Source: Ignavibacteriales bacterium (GTDB taxonomy: Bacteria; Bacteroidota; Ignavibacteria; Ignavibacteriales; Melioribacteraceae). Taken from it: DNA of 64,000 bases. The position numbers and the translations under genes were made by a program. The notes beneath the pieces are model-generated. The model had not been told where the DNA came from. It saw nothing but the letters and a program-made list of their open reading frames with translations, and ran no database searches. Shown piece by piece: positions 1 to 7,344 of the stretch; positions within the stretch are counted from its first letter, which is position 1; every line of letters begins with the position of its first letter. Where the stretch lies: assembly GCA_016177735.1 (NCBI GenBank), contig JACOUS010000018.1, positions 1 through 64,000 on the forward strand, given 5' to 3'.

Positions 1-88
1 GTGACACAGCAGACAGCAACTACAAGACAAAAATTATCATAACTTTGGACAGATAATTACAGAGTAACAGAATAGAAGACATTAAATT

Positions 89-970
89 ATGAGTAATGCA
101 AAAATATCCATACGTTTCTTTGACGATCACGAAGTGCGAGCCTTTTGGGACGAGCAAAACGCCAAATGGTGGTTTAGTGTGTTGGATATTGTAGCTTTGC
201 TTACCGACCAAGACGATTATACCAAAACTCGCAACTATTGGAAATATCTTAAAACCAAATTGAAAAAAGAAAAAAACGAGTTGGTTAGTGCCACTACCCA
301 ACTGAAACTTTTAGCAAGTGACGGCAAACGATATTTAACCGATATGTTGGATTACAACGGTATTATTGCCTTAGGTAAAGAATTCCCAGGCAAAAAGGCA
401 AACCGATTTATTGAATGGTTTACATACAGTGATGAAAGCATAGATGGAAAAAGCAAAACAAAAGCGTATGCCTTGTTTGAAAGTTCTTTTATCAACAGCA
501 TAGAAGTTGGAACAACCAAAGGTTTGCAACAAATCCACGCTTATTTGTTTGGCGGATTGTATGATTTTGCGGGACAAATCAGACAAAAAAACATTTCAAA
601 AGGTGGTTCTCAATTTGCCGTATCACGCTTTTTAGGCGATACATTAAAGCAAATAGAAGCAATGCCCGAAACTACATTTGACGAAATCGTAAACAAATAT
701 GTAGAAATGAACATTGCACACCCTTTTATGGAAGGTAACGGCAGAAGCACCAGAATATGGCTGGATTTGATACTAAAAAAACGCCTCAAAAAATGCGTTG
801 ATTGGAGTAAAATAAGCAAGCGGGATTACATGAACGCAATGATGCTAAGTTCAACCAAAAGTATTGTTCTAAAAACACTTTTGGAAAAAGCACTTACCAG
901 CAAAATAAGCGACCGCGAAATGTTTATGAAAGGGATTGACTACTCATATTACTATGAAGAAAATGACTAA
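89..970 (+). CDS. Bro-N/Fic fusion, putative protein adenylyltransferase
   Basis: 293 aa. Residues about 1-112 resemble the Bro-N domain of phage antirepressors and BRO/DinD-like proteins (WWFSVLDIV near 27-35, FIEWF at the end). Residues about 118-290 are a Fic domain. The Fic motif [12 protein letters not shown] spans 211-222 and matches HPFx[D/E]GNGRxxR, so the catalytic His211, metal-binding Glu215 and phosphate-binding Arg residues are present. Such proteins transfer AMP (sometimes other nucleotides) to hydroxyl side chains of target proteins. The C-terminus carries S286-YYY-E290, which fits the [S/T]xxxE inhibitory helix of class III (NmFic-like) enzymes, so it is probably autoinhibited and released by oligomer changes. 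No separate antitoxin is seen. The gene stands alone, followed by an attC-like palindrome, which suggests mobile origin. The Fic call is firm; the Bro-N call is by resemblance. Confidence 0.88.
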   Translation: MSNAKISIRFFDDHEVRAFWDEQNAKWWFSVLDIVALLTDQDDYTKTRNYWKYLKTKLKKEKNELVSATTQLKLLASDGKRYLTDMLDYNGIIALGKEFPGKKANRFIEWFTYSDESIDGKSKTKAYALFESSFINSIEVGTTKGLQQIHAYLFGGLYDFAGQIRQKNISKGGSQFAVSRFLGDTLKQIEAMPETTFDEIVNKYVEMNIAHPFMEGNGRSTRIWLDLILKKRLKKCVDWSKISKRDYMNAMMLSSTKSIVLKTLLEKALTSKISDREMFMKGIDYSYYYEEND

Positions 971-1045
971 TGAAAACCGGCAGAAAAGTGGGCAGCACAT
1001 AATGAAAAAATGAAAAGCGAAACGACAAAATCGAAAACAACGAAC

Positions 1046-1175
1046 CGCCAACATCAGCTGCCCAGCAAATGCGTCAGTAGTGGCTTTCGGTGTGTATCTT
1101 TCCGCTCAAGCAGCTTTTCGGTTTGACAGGAAATCGCCCGCAATCCGCCCCTGAGTGTAGCTTCCTATGTTGGCG
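1046..1175. repeat. attC-like imperfect inverted repeat downstream of the Fic gene
   Basis: CGCCAACAT at 1046-1054 is repeated as its exact reverse complement ATGTTGGCG at 1167-1175, enclosing about 112 bases. The size, the terminal inverted boxes and the position 3' of a lone accessory gene resemble an integron recombination site. The outer 7-mer does not fit the strict GTTRRRY core, and no second copy is seen downstream of the next gene, so the assignment is tentative. Confidence 0.35.
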
Positions 1176-1212
1176 TGGGTGAGGCTGATTTAATTATTGA
1201 AAGGATACTATC

Positions 1213-1557
1213 ATGGCATACAACGAAAAATTAGCAGAGAGAATTCGGGATATATTATCAACACAGCCAAAGGTAGAAGAGAAAAAAATGATGGGTGGTT
1301 TGACTTTCATGGTTAACAAAAAAATGTGTGTTGGTATTCTCGGAGATGATTTAATGGTGCGCATCGATCCTTTGGTTTATGAATCTGCTCTTCAAAGAAA
1401 GGGATGCCGAGAAATGGACTTTACCGGCAGACCTATGAAAGGTTTTGTATTTGTTAACAGCGAAGGTACAAAAAGCGCGAGAGACCTTTCCTATTGGATT
1501 GACCTTGCTTTGCAATTCAATAAAAAAGCAAAAGCTTCTCCTAAACGGAAAAAATAG
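1213..1557 (+). CDS. TfoX/Sxy N-terminal domain protein
   Basis: 114 aa. The sequence fits the stand-alone TfoX_N family: KMMGGLTFMVNKKM near residues 26-39, GDDLMVRIDP near 45-54, and the typical end GFVFVNSEGTKS...LSYWIDLAL before a Lys-rich tail. Full-length TfoX/Sxy regulates competence in gamma-proteobacteria; the short single-domain forms common in Bacteroidota have no established role, so only the domain is named. It starts at an ATG after an AAGGA-like site (GAAAGGATACTATC) and lies between the attC-like repeat and the M3 peptidase gene. No competence genes are near. Confidence 0.8.
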   Translation: MAYNEKLAERIRDILSTQPKVEEKKMMGGLTFMVNKKMCVGILGDDLMVRIDPLVYESALQRKGCREMDFTGRPMKGFVFVNSEGTKSARDLSYWIDLALQFNKKAKASPKRKK

Positions 1558-1630
1558 CCCTATCTTTCAAACCTGATAATAAAAAGTATTTCATTATTTT
1601 TATCTCCAACAATTTTAAGCTGGGGGTAAA

Positions 1631-3511
1631 ATGAAAAACCAAACAATCTTTTCACTAATCTTTACGGTGTTAATAATGGCAACAAATACTTTTGCTCAAA
1701 ATATGGAGCGGAAAGACGTACCCGAAAAATTCAAGTGGGAGAACACGCTTCTCTATAAAAATATTGATGATTGGCAGAAAGATAGACAAGCCATCGAAAA
1801 ACAAATTGAGAAATTAAAATTATATAAAGGAAAGATGGGCGAAAGCGCGGAAAGTTTTTATGCAGCTTTGCGCCTCTATTTCGATATCTATAAAAATTAT
1901 TACAAGCTTTCCGATTATGCTTTCCGTAATGCCGACGAGGATATTCGCATCGGTGCAAATCAATCGGTGAACCAGCAGGCAACAACACTCGGGACACAGT
2001 TCGGAGAAGTATCATCTTTTATAAATCCTGAAATTCTTAAAGTGGGCGAAGAAAAAATCAAACAATTCTTTAATGAGAAAAAAGAACTCGGCGAGTTCAG
2101 ATTTTTTGTTAATGATATCCTCCGATTGAAAGAACACACACTCACTGAAAGGGAAGAACAAATTTTAGCCGGTGCCGGTGCAATTTCATCAACTATGAAT
2201 GAAGTGCATGCAGTATTCGACAATGCCGAAAAGCCGAATGCAAAAGTAAAACTTTCTACCGGCGAAGAAGTTGAATTGAGTTCTGCCGCATATTCAAAAT
2301 ATAGAGCGGTTCCCAACAGAGAAGACCGCGGAAAAGTTATGAGTGCGATGTTCGATAATTATAAAAAATTTCAGAACACATACGGCGCTAATCTTGCCGG
2401 TAAGGTACGTGCAGATTATTTCTTTGCAAAAAACAGAAACTATAAAACCGTGCTCGATCAATCGCTAAACGCAAATAAAATTCCGGTATCTGTTTATGAA
2501 AATCTGGTTGAACAGATTCACAAAAATTTGCCGACGATGCACCGCTTCCTAAAATTAAAAGCGAGAATGCTCGGTGTTGACCAGCTTTATTATTATGATT
2601 TATACGCGCCGATGGTAAAAGATGTTGAGTTCAAATACACAATTGAGGATGGACAAAAATTACTCCTCGATGTTTTCAAACCGATGGGCGAGGAATATGT
2701 TTCGACAGTCAAGAAATCTTTCGATGAAAGATGGATCGATTACGTTGCAACTGCCGGAAAGCGGAGCGGCGCTTATTCTTCCGGCGCGGCGTACGATTAT
2801 CATCCCTACATTTTGATGAACTGGACGGACGATTTTGAATCTGTTTCAACTTTGGCGCACGAACTCGGGCATACTATGCACAGTTACTTTTCGAACAAAC
2901 ATCAGTCGTTTGTTGATGCACAGTATGCAACTTTTGTTGCAGAGATTGCTTCGACAATAAATGAAAACATGCTCAACAATTACATGGTGAAAAATGTAAA
3001 GACAGACGATGAAAAACTTTATCTGCTCGGTGAGTACTTGGATTTGTTACGCGCTACAATTTTTAGACAAGTTTCTTTTGCAGAGTTCGAGTTGGAGATA
3101 CACAAAAAAGTTGAAGCCGGCGCGCCTTTAACCGGCGAAGACATGAGCAAAATTTATTACGACATCGTCAAGAAATATTACGGACACGACGAAGGTGTTT
3201 GCATTGTGCCGGATTACGTTGCGTACGAGTGGGCGTACATTCATCACTTTGTGAATTACACTTATTACGTTTATCAATATTCAACTTCGTTAATTTACGC
3301 GACTGCACTCGCAGAAAAAATTGTGAAGGAAGGTCAACCGGCAATTGATAGATATTACAACATATTAAACGGCGGCTCTTCTGATTACCCGATCGAGCTG
3401 ATTAAAAAAGCCGGGCTCGATCCGCTCTCTTCCGAAGCGTTCGATTTGACAATTGCGAAAATGAACAGCGTGATGGATCAGATTGATGATATTTTGAACA
3501 AGAAAAAATAA
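1631..3511 (+). CDS. pepF: Oligoendopeptidase F-type metallopeptidase (M3B), secreted
   Basis: 626 aa. An N-terminal signal peptide ends at about NTFAQ (residue 23), so the enzyme is exported, unlike cytosolic PepF of Firmicutes. Zinc motif HELGH is at 410-414, followed by the M3 pattern MHSYFSNKHQSF and the third ligand in AEIASTINE further on. M3B enzymes cleave short peptides of about 6-20 residues. Length matches the family (about 600 aa). The start ATG follows a GGGGGT-like site (GCTGGGGGTAAAATG). It sits upstream of a class V aminotransferase gene and, like the S46 and S9 genes in this window, suggests peptide feeding in the periplasm or outside the cell. The symbol is by family membership. 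Confidence 0.9.
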   Translation: MKNQTIFSLIFTVLIMATNTFAQNMERKDVPEKFKWENTLLYKNIDDWQKDRQAIEKQIEKLKLYKGKMGESAESFYAALRLYFDIYKNYYKLSDYAFRNADEDIRIGANQSVNQQATTLGTQFGEVSSFINPEILKVGEEKIKQFFNEKKELGEFRFFVNDILRLKEHTLTEREEQILAGAGAISSTMNEVHAVFDNAEKPNAKVKLSTGEEVELSSAAYSKYRAVPNREDRGKVMSAMFDNYKKFQNTYGANLAGKVRADYFFAKNRNYKTVLDQSLNANKIPVSVYENLVEQIHKNLPTMHRFLKLKARMLGVDQLYYYDLYAPMVKDVEFKYTIEDGQKLLLDVFKPMGEEYVSTVKKSFDERWIDYVATAGKRSGAYSSGAAYDYHPYILMNWTDDFESVSTLAHELGHTMHSYFSNKHQSFVDAQYATFVAEIASTINENMLNNYMVKNVKTDDEKLYLLGEYLDLLRATIFRQVSFAEFELEIHKKVEAGAPLTGEDMSKIYYDIVKKYYGHDEGVCIVPDYVAYEWAYIHHFVNYTYYVYQYSTSLIYATALAEKIVKEGQPAIDRYYNILNGGSSDYPIELIKKAGLDPLSSEAFDLTIAKMNSVMDQIDDILNKKK

Positions 3512-3619
3512 ATCCGCATTAGACCTTCAAGGTCGCGGTAACTTTTCCTCGGGATTTGCCGGAGCTAAATTTGAGAGCAGACAAAGATAGCTCCGGCTCT
3601 ATTGCTTGCAAGCAAAGTC

Positions 3620-3778
3620 TTAGTTAAGATGGAGTTCTCGCAACGCCATCCCGATTGCCGTCTCGATTGAATATCTTTGGTTGAGATAATCAATAACGAG
3701 ATTCAAGAAAGATTTTTGATCTCTCTTCGGAATCAAAACTCCGTAAAATGCAGACGCTATTTCGAAAATTTTATTCAT
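3620..3778 (-). CDS. Small hypothetical protein (52 aa) in the 3512-3924 intergenic region
   Basis: This short frame begins MNKIFEIASAF and ends ALRELHLN. The 413-base gap between the peptidase and aminotransferase genes holds nothing else I can identify apart from a GC-richer stretch at 3525-3600. The protein would be amphipathic, with a predicted helical C-terminal half, and codon use looks like that of the neighbours. There is no clear Shine-Dalgarno site, which is common in this group. No family is recognised. It could be the remnant of a longer gene or a chance frame. Confidence 0.35.
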   Translation of the reverse strand: MNKIFEIASAFYGVLIPKRDQKSFLNLVIDYLNQRYSIETAIGMALRELHLN

Positions 3779-3924
3779 CGCTTATCAAAAAAATTAATAT
3801 CTATCAACAGTTTTATAAATTTCCATCCCATCTGATTGCTTCCCTTTGGGAATGGGCTGTTTAACTTATTATCGTAAAGTTTGATTAATTTTTGAGTGCA
3901 AAAAAAATAATTGTAAGGAATTTT

Positions 3925-5070
3925 ATGCTGTTGGATGAAGCCCGTTTATTGTTTCCACATTTGAAAACAAATCAAGTTTATTTTAATCATGCCGCATTGG
4001 GACCGTGGAGTACACTTGCACTAAACAGAATTAATGAATATGCCGCACAAAGAAGCGGCGGGAAAATCGAAAACTATCCTTTCTTCTTGAAATGGAATCA
4101 AAGTGCAAAAGAAAAACTCGGCAGACTTATCGGTGCACCGACCGATAGAATTGCATGGATCGATAATGTTTCCAACGCGCTTAACATTCTTGCAAACGGA
4201 TTGGAATGGAAATCGGGCGATAGAATTATTTTGAACGATATCGAATTCCCTTCGAACATTTACCCTTTCATGAATTTAAAGAAGCACGGAGTAGAAATAG
4301 ATTTTGTGAAATCGCGGAACGGAATTGTTGATGTTGACGATATCGAAAAACTGATTACGCCAAAAACGAAATTGATTTCGATAAGTCTCGTTCAGTTTCT
4401 TTCCGGATACCGGGCGGATATCGATGCAATCGGAGAACTCTGTAAAAAGAACGGAATAATTTTTTGTGTGGACGCAATTCAAGCTGCCGGTGTTGTTCAA
4501 ATTGATGTCCAAAAATCCAAAGTAGATTTTCTTTGCGGCGGTTCACAAAAATGGCTGATGTCTTCGCAAGGTTTATCATATCTGTTTATTACGGAAGAAT
4601 TGCAGAAACGTGTCGAACAAAAATTTGTCGGCTGGACTTCCGTAAAAGATGCATGGAATTTATTGAGCTACGATTTAACGCCGAAAGAAACAGCGGACTG
4701 TTATCAGAACGGAACGATGAATGCATTTGGCGTTGCAATTTTTGATGCGGTGCTCGATCTCTTTATCGAATTCGGAATGGAGAATGTGGAACGCAGAATT
4801 CTGGATAACACAAATTACTTTATTGAAAAACTCGAGCAGATCGGCATCGATCCTATTCTGAAAAATGTTAGCGAAAAGAACCGCGCCGCTATTGTTACTT
4901 TCAAACATGAAAAAGCAAAAATGATTTTTGATGAATTGGAAAAGAGAAAAATCTTTACTGCTGTTCGGGAAGGAATGGTTAGAATATCACCTCACTTTTA
5001 TAATACTTTTTCCGAGATAGATTTCGTACTTGAAGTTCTGATCCCGATTCATCGGGAGAAGAATCGCTAA
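3925..5070 (+). CDS. PLP-dependent class V aminotransferase (cysteine desulfurase/isopenicillin-N-epimerase-like)
   Basis: 381 aa with the ATG at 3925, which has an AAGGAA site 5 bases upstream; a TTG 33 bases earlier lacks one. The fold type I class V signature is clear: VYFNHAALGP near the N-terminus, the cofactor Asp/Gln region FCVDAIQAAG, and GGSQKWL with the Schiff-base lysine at K209. The closest functional groups are NifS-like desulfurases, isopenicillin-N epimerase-like proteins and kynureninase-like enzymes. I do not see the conserved mobile-loop cysteine of IscS/SufS, so a desulfurase role is not supported. No iron-sulfur assembly genes are adjacent. A 28-base palindromic repeat follows two bases after the stop. 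Confidence 0.8.
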   Translation: MLLDEARLLFPHLKTNQVYFNHAALGPWSTLALNRINEYAAQRSGGKIENYPFFLKWNQSAKEKLGRLIGAPTDRIAWIDNVSNALNILANGLEWKSGDRIILNDIEFPSNIYPFMNLKKHGVEIDFVKSRNGIVDVDDIEKLITPKTKLISISLVQFLSGYRADIDAIGELCKKNGIIFCVDAIQAAGVVQIDVQKSKVDFLCGGSQKWLMSSQGLSYLFITEELQKRVEQKFVGWTSVKDAWNLLSYDLTPKETADCYQNGTMNAFGVAIFDAVLDLFIEFGMENVERRILDNTNYFIEKLEQIGIDPILKNVSEKNRAAIVTFKHEKAKMIFDELEKRKIFTAVREGMVRISPHFYNTFSEIDFVLEVLIPIHREKNR

Positions 5071-5072
5071 TC

Positions 5073-5100
5073 GTAGAGACGCGCCATGGCGCGCCTCTAC
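5073..5100. repeat. 28-bp REP-like palindrome, copy A
   Basis: This is a near-perfect palindrome with outer arms GTAGAG/CTCTAC and centre CGCGCCATGGCGCG. It starts two bases after the aminotransferase stop codon and shares arms and spacing with the palindromes at 26121-26148 and 26462-26489, which flank and interrupt a RAYT-type transposase gene. It may act as a hairpin at the 3' end of convergent transcripts (3925-5070 and 5119-5334). Confidence 0.75.
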
Positions 5101-5118
5101 AAAACAAAAAAGAAAAAA

Positions 5119-5334
5119 CTACTCGTTGGGGTTGTAGGATAATTCTACTTTTATGTGGAAATCGGCACCGCTGAATAAAGTGTATTTAACTTCGCCGATT
5201 GTGCATTTGTAATCTTCGCCGACAAGCTCGCTTACAACTTTGGCAATCGCTCCTTCCAACGCACCGACACTAATGCCTTTCAGCTTGTTCTTCAATAATT
5301 TTTCAACGTCAATTGCTTTTTCTTGTTCAGCCAT
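5119..5334 (-). CDS. Conserved-looking small hypothetical protein (71 aa)
   Basis: The start ATG has a strong AGGAG site (AAAGGAGAAATAAAATG). The protein begins MAEQEKAIDVEKLL and contains GISVGALEGAIAKVV followed by two beta-strand-like stretches (CTIGEVKYTLFSG, FHIKVELSYN). No signal peptide, membrane segment or metal motif is seen. It lies downstream of the phosphomannomutase gene on the same strand with an 87-base gap, so it may be co-transcribed. No family was recognised and no function is proposed. Confidence 0.6.
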   Translation of the reverse strand: MAEQEKAIDVEKLLKNKLKGISVGALEGAIAKVVSELVGEDYKCTIGEVKYTLFSGADFHIKVELSYNPNE

Positions 5335-5421
5335 TTTATTTCTCCTTTAAAATTTCATTCGCACAGTTTTAGACGATTCGCATTAACTTCAGTTCTTTGT
5401 AAAATTCAATTTGAAAATCGC

Positions 5422-6768
5422 TTAATTCCTTATAAAATTCAACAACTCTTCAGTCTTTGCTTGCATCAGTTTTCCATCATTTCTCGCTTCAACATTAAGG
5501 CGGATAAGCGGTTCGGTATTGCTCATTCTAACATTGAATCTCCAATCGGGATATTCAACACTCACTCCGTCTAACTCGTTAATTATCCCATCGGAATATT
5601 TTTCTTTTATCGCTTTTATTTTGGAAGCCGGATCTGCAATTGTGGAATTAATTTCTCCCGAACACGGATATGCTTTCACCATTTCGCCGACAAGCTCGGA
5701 AAGCTTTGCATTTTCATCCGACATCAATTGAAGAATAAGCACAAACGGAATCAGTCCGCTGTCGGAATAAAAATTATTGCGGAAGTAATGATGTGCAGAC
5801 ATTTCACCGCCGTAGATTCCGTTTACTTCTCTCATTTTTTGTTTGATGAAAGCGTGCCCGCTTTTTGAAAGGACAGCTTTGCCGTTTGCTCTTTCTACCT
5901 CGTCAATTGTATTCCATGTTAAACGCGGATCGTGGATGATTTTTTCGCCGGGATTTGTTTTGAGAATTGATTTTGCAAGCAGTGCAACTATGTAATATCC
6001 TTCAATAAAATTTCCGTTTTCATCAAAGAAAAAACAACGGTCGTAATCACCGTCCCACGCAACACCGAGATCGGCATTATGTTTTTTAATTGCATCGATT
6101 GTTGGCTGTCTGTTTTCAGGTAGCAATGGATTTGGAACGCCGTTCGGAAAATTTGAATCGGGTTCATGAAAAACTTTTATCAATTGTACCGGCAGAAATT
6201 TTTCGAGAACGTCGAGTGCCGGTCCAACGCACCCGTTGCCGGCGTTAACAACAACTTTGAGCGGGTTCATTTTATCTGCTTTGTAAAATTTTTGCAGACT
6301 ATCGATGAATTCCTTCATTATATCTTTGCCGATCACCTTTCCTTTTTGAGCAGAAATTTCTCCGAGATCATTTTGCAAAACCATCTTTTCGATTTCATTC
6401 AATCCGGAATCGTATCCCATCGGAACGGAACCTTTTTTTACAAATTTCAATCCGTTGTATTCCGGCGGATTATGACTTGCGGTAATCATCACGCCGCCGT
6501 CTGCATTTAAAAAAGGTGTACCGAAGTAAATCATTTCAGTGCCGCAAAGTCCGAGATCAAAAACATCGGAGCCGGCATCGGTTAATCCTTTCGATAATGC
6601 TTCTGCCAATTCGGGAGATGATTTACGGACATCACGCCCGATAACTACAGATTTGCATCCCAAATATTTTACGAGCGCTCTGCCGATTTTATAAGCAAGT
6701 TCTGCATTTAATTCGGATGGTACTTTACCGCGTATATCGTACGCTTTGAAGGAAGAAATTTTATCCAT
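5422..6768 (-). CDS. manB: Phosphomannomutase/phosphoglucomutase
   Basis: 448 aa, usual for the alpha-D-phosphohexomutase superfamily. It interconverts hexose 1- and 6-phosphates in the cytosol, feeding nucleotide-sugar and polysaccharide synthesis. The phosphoserine loop TASHNP has Ser98; the metal loop DGDYDR is at 239-244; the sugar-binding loop GEMSAHHYF and the C-terminal phosphate-binding segment SNTEPLIRLNVE are all present. The N-terminal FKAYDIRG is also typical. PMM/PGM cannot be separated from glucosamine mutase by motifs alone, but GEMSAHH favours the PMM/PGM group. The symbol is by family. Confidence 0.9.
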   Translation of the reverse strand: MDKISSFKAYDIRGKVPSELNAELAYKIGRALVKYLGCKSVVIGRDVRKSSPELAEALSKGLTDAGSDVFDLGLCGTEMIYFGTPFLNADGGVMITASHNPPEYNGLKFVKKGSVPMGYDSGLNEIEKMVLQNDLGEISAQKGKVIGKDIMKEFIDSLQKFYKADKMNPLKVVVNAGNGCVGPALDVLEKFLPVQLIKVFHEPDSNFPNGVPNPLLPENRQPTIDAIKKHNADLGVAWDGDYDRCFFFDENGNFIEGYYIVALLAKSILKTNPGEKIIHDPRLTWNTIDEVERANGKAVLSKSGHAFIKQKMREVNGIYGGEMSAHHYFRNNFYSDSGLIPFVLILQLMSDENAKLSELVGEMVKAYPCSGEINSTIADPASKIKAIKEKYSDGIINELDGVSVEYPDWRFNVRMSNTEPLIRLNVEARNDGKLMQAKTEELLNFIRN

Positions 6769-6912
6769 ACTTTTTTCCCGGATTTTTGTTCATTAAACCC
6801 GGCAAAGATAAGAATTTCGAAATAATTAATTGACCGGTACTGTATTAATTTTTGCATAGACAGAAGGGCTTGTGCCGGTTATATTTCGCTTGCATTTCTA
6901 AGGGAGGTTGGT

Positions 6913-7224
6913 ATCGAAACTAATTATACGATTAACGATAAGAAATTTGCCCAATGCAGCAATTCAAAATGCCGGTCGGTATTTCCATTCGAATCGGCAC
7001 AACAATTTATCGAGGCAAATTTTCTATGCCCTTCATGCAGTGAGAAGCTGCACACTCACCACATAGTTCAATGCAGTAACTGCCAAACAATTGTGAACTT
7101 TATGAGAGTTGAAGAAGGCGAAGAGCCGGTAGTTTTTTATATTAAAAGATGCCGCCAATGCCACGGCTCTTTTGAGGATGAACGCAAATTCCAGCCGTTC
7201 AATTACCCTGAAATTTTTATGTAA
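6913..7224 (+). CDS. Cys-rich zinc-ribbon protein without a canonical start codon
   Basis: A 103-codon frame encodes four Cys pairs: CSNSKC, CPSC, CSNC and CRQC, separated by HTHH, a pattern typical of paired zinc ribbons. A strong ribosome-binding site (AGGGAGG at 6901-6907) sits 5 bases before an ATC codon at 6913. The frame is open upstream to about 6829 but contains no ATG, GTG, TTG or CTG; the first in-frame ATG is in the middle (NFMRVEE) and would lose the first three pairs. Either ATC is used, or a base is missing or extra near 6908-6913 (a TTG just after the SD is out of frame). The cysteine pattern shows the frame is real. Function is unknown; zinc or Fe-S binding is likely. Confidence 0.6.
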   Translation: METNYTINDKKFAQCSNSKCRSVFPFESAQQFIEANFLCPSCSEKLHTHHIVQCSNCQTIVNFMRVEEGEEPVVFYIKRCRQCHGSFEDERKFQPFNYPEIFM

Positions 7225-7344
7225 CAACCATACTTTTTTTTTTGAGTAAAAGTAGAAATTTATCGTACCCATGTTTGGTTATCAGTTGCATCTATTATAT
7301 TTTTTGAATGCAGCTATCTTTTCTTTAAAAAAATGGGTGGGCTC

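Noticed and set aside
1046-1175. Canonical integron attC
   Set aside because: The terminal boxes do not match GTTRRRY, and no integrase or second site is in the window, so it is listed only as attC-like.
3925-5070. Cysteine desulfurase (IscS/SufS)
   Set aside because: The PLP lysine is present but no catalytic-loop cysteine or Isc/Suf neighbours were found.
7033-7272. 79-codon minus-strand frame
   Set aside because: It is opposite the Cys-rich frame at 6913-7224, which has paired CxxC motifs and a strong SD.
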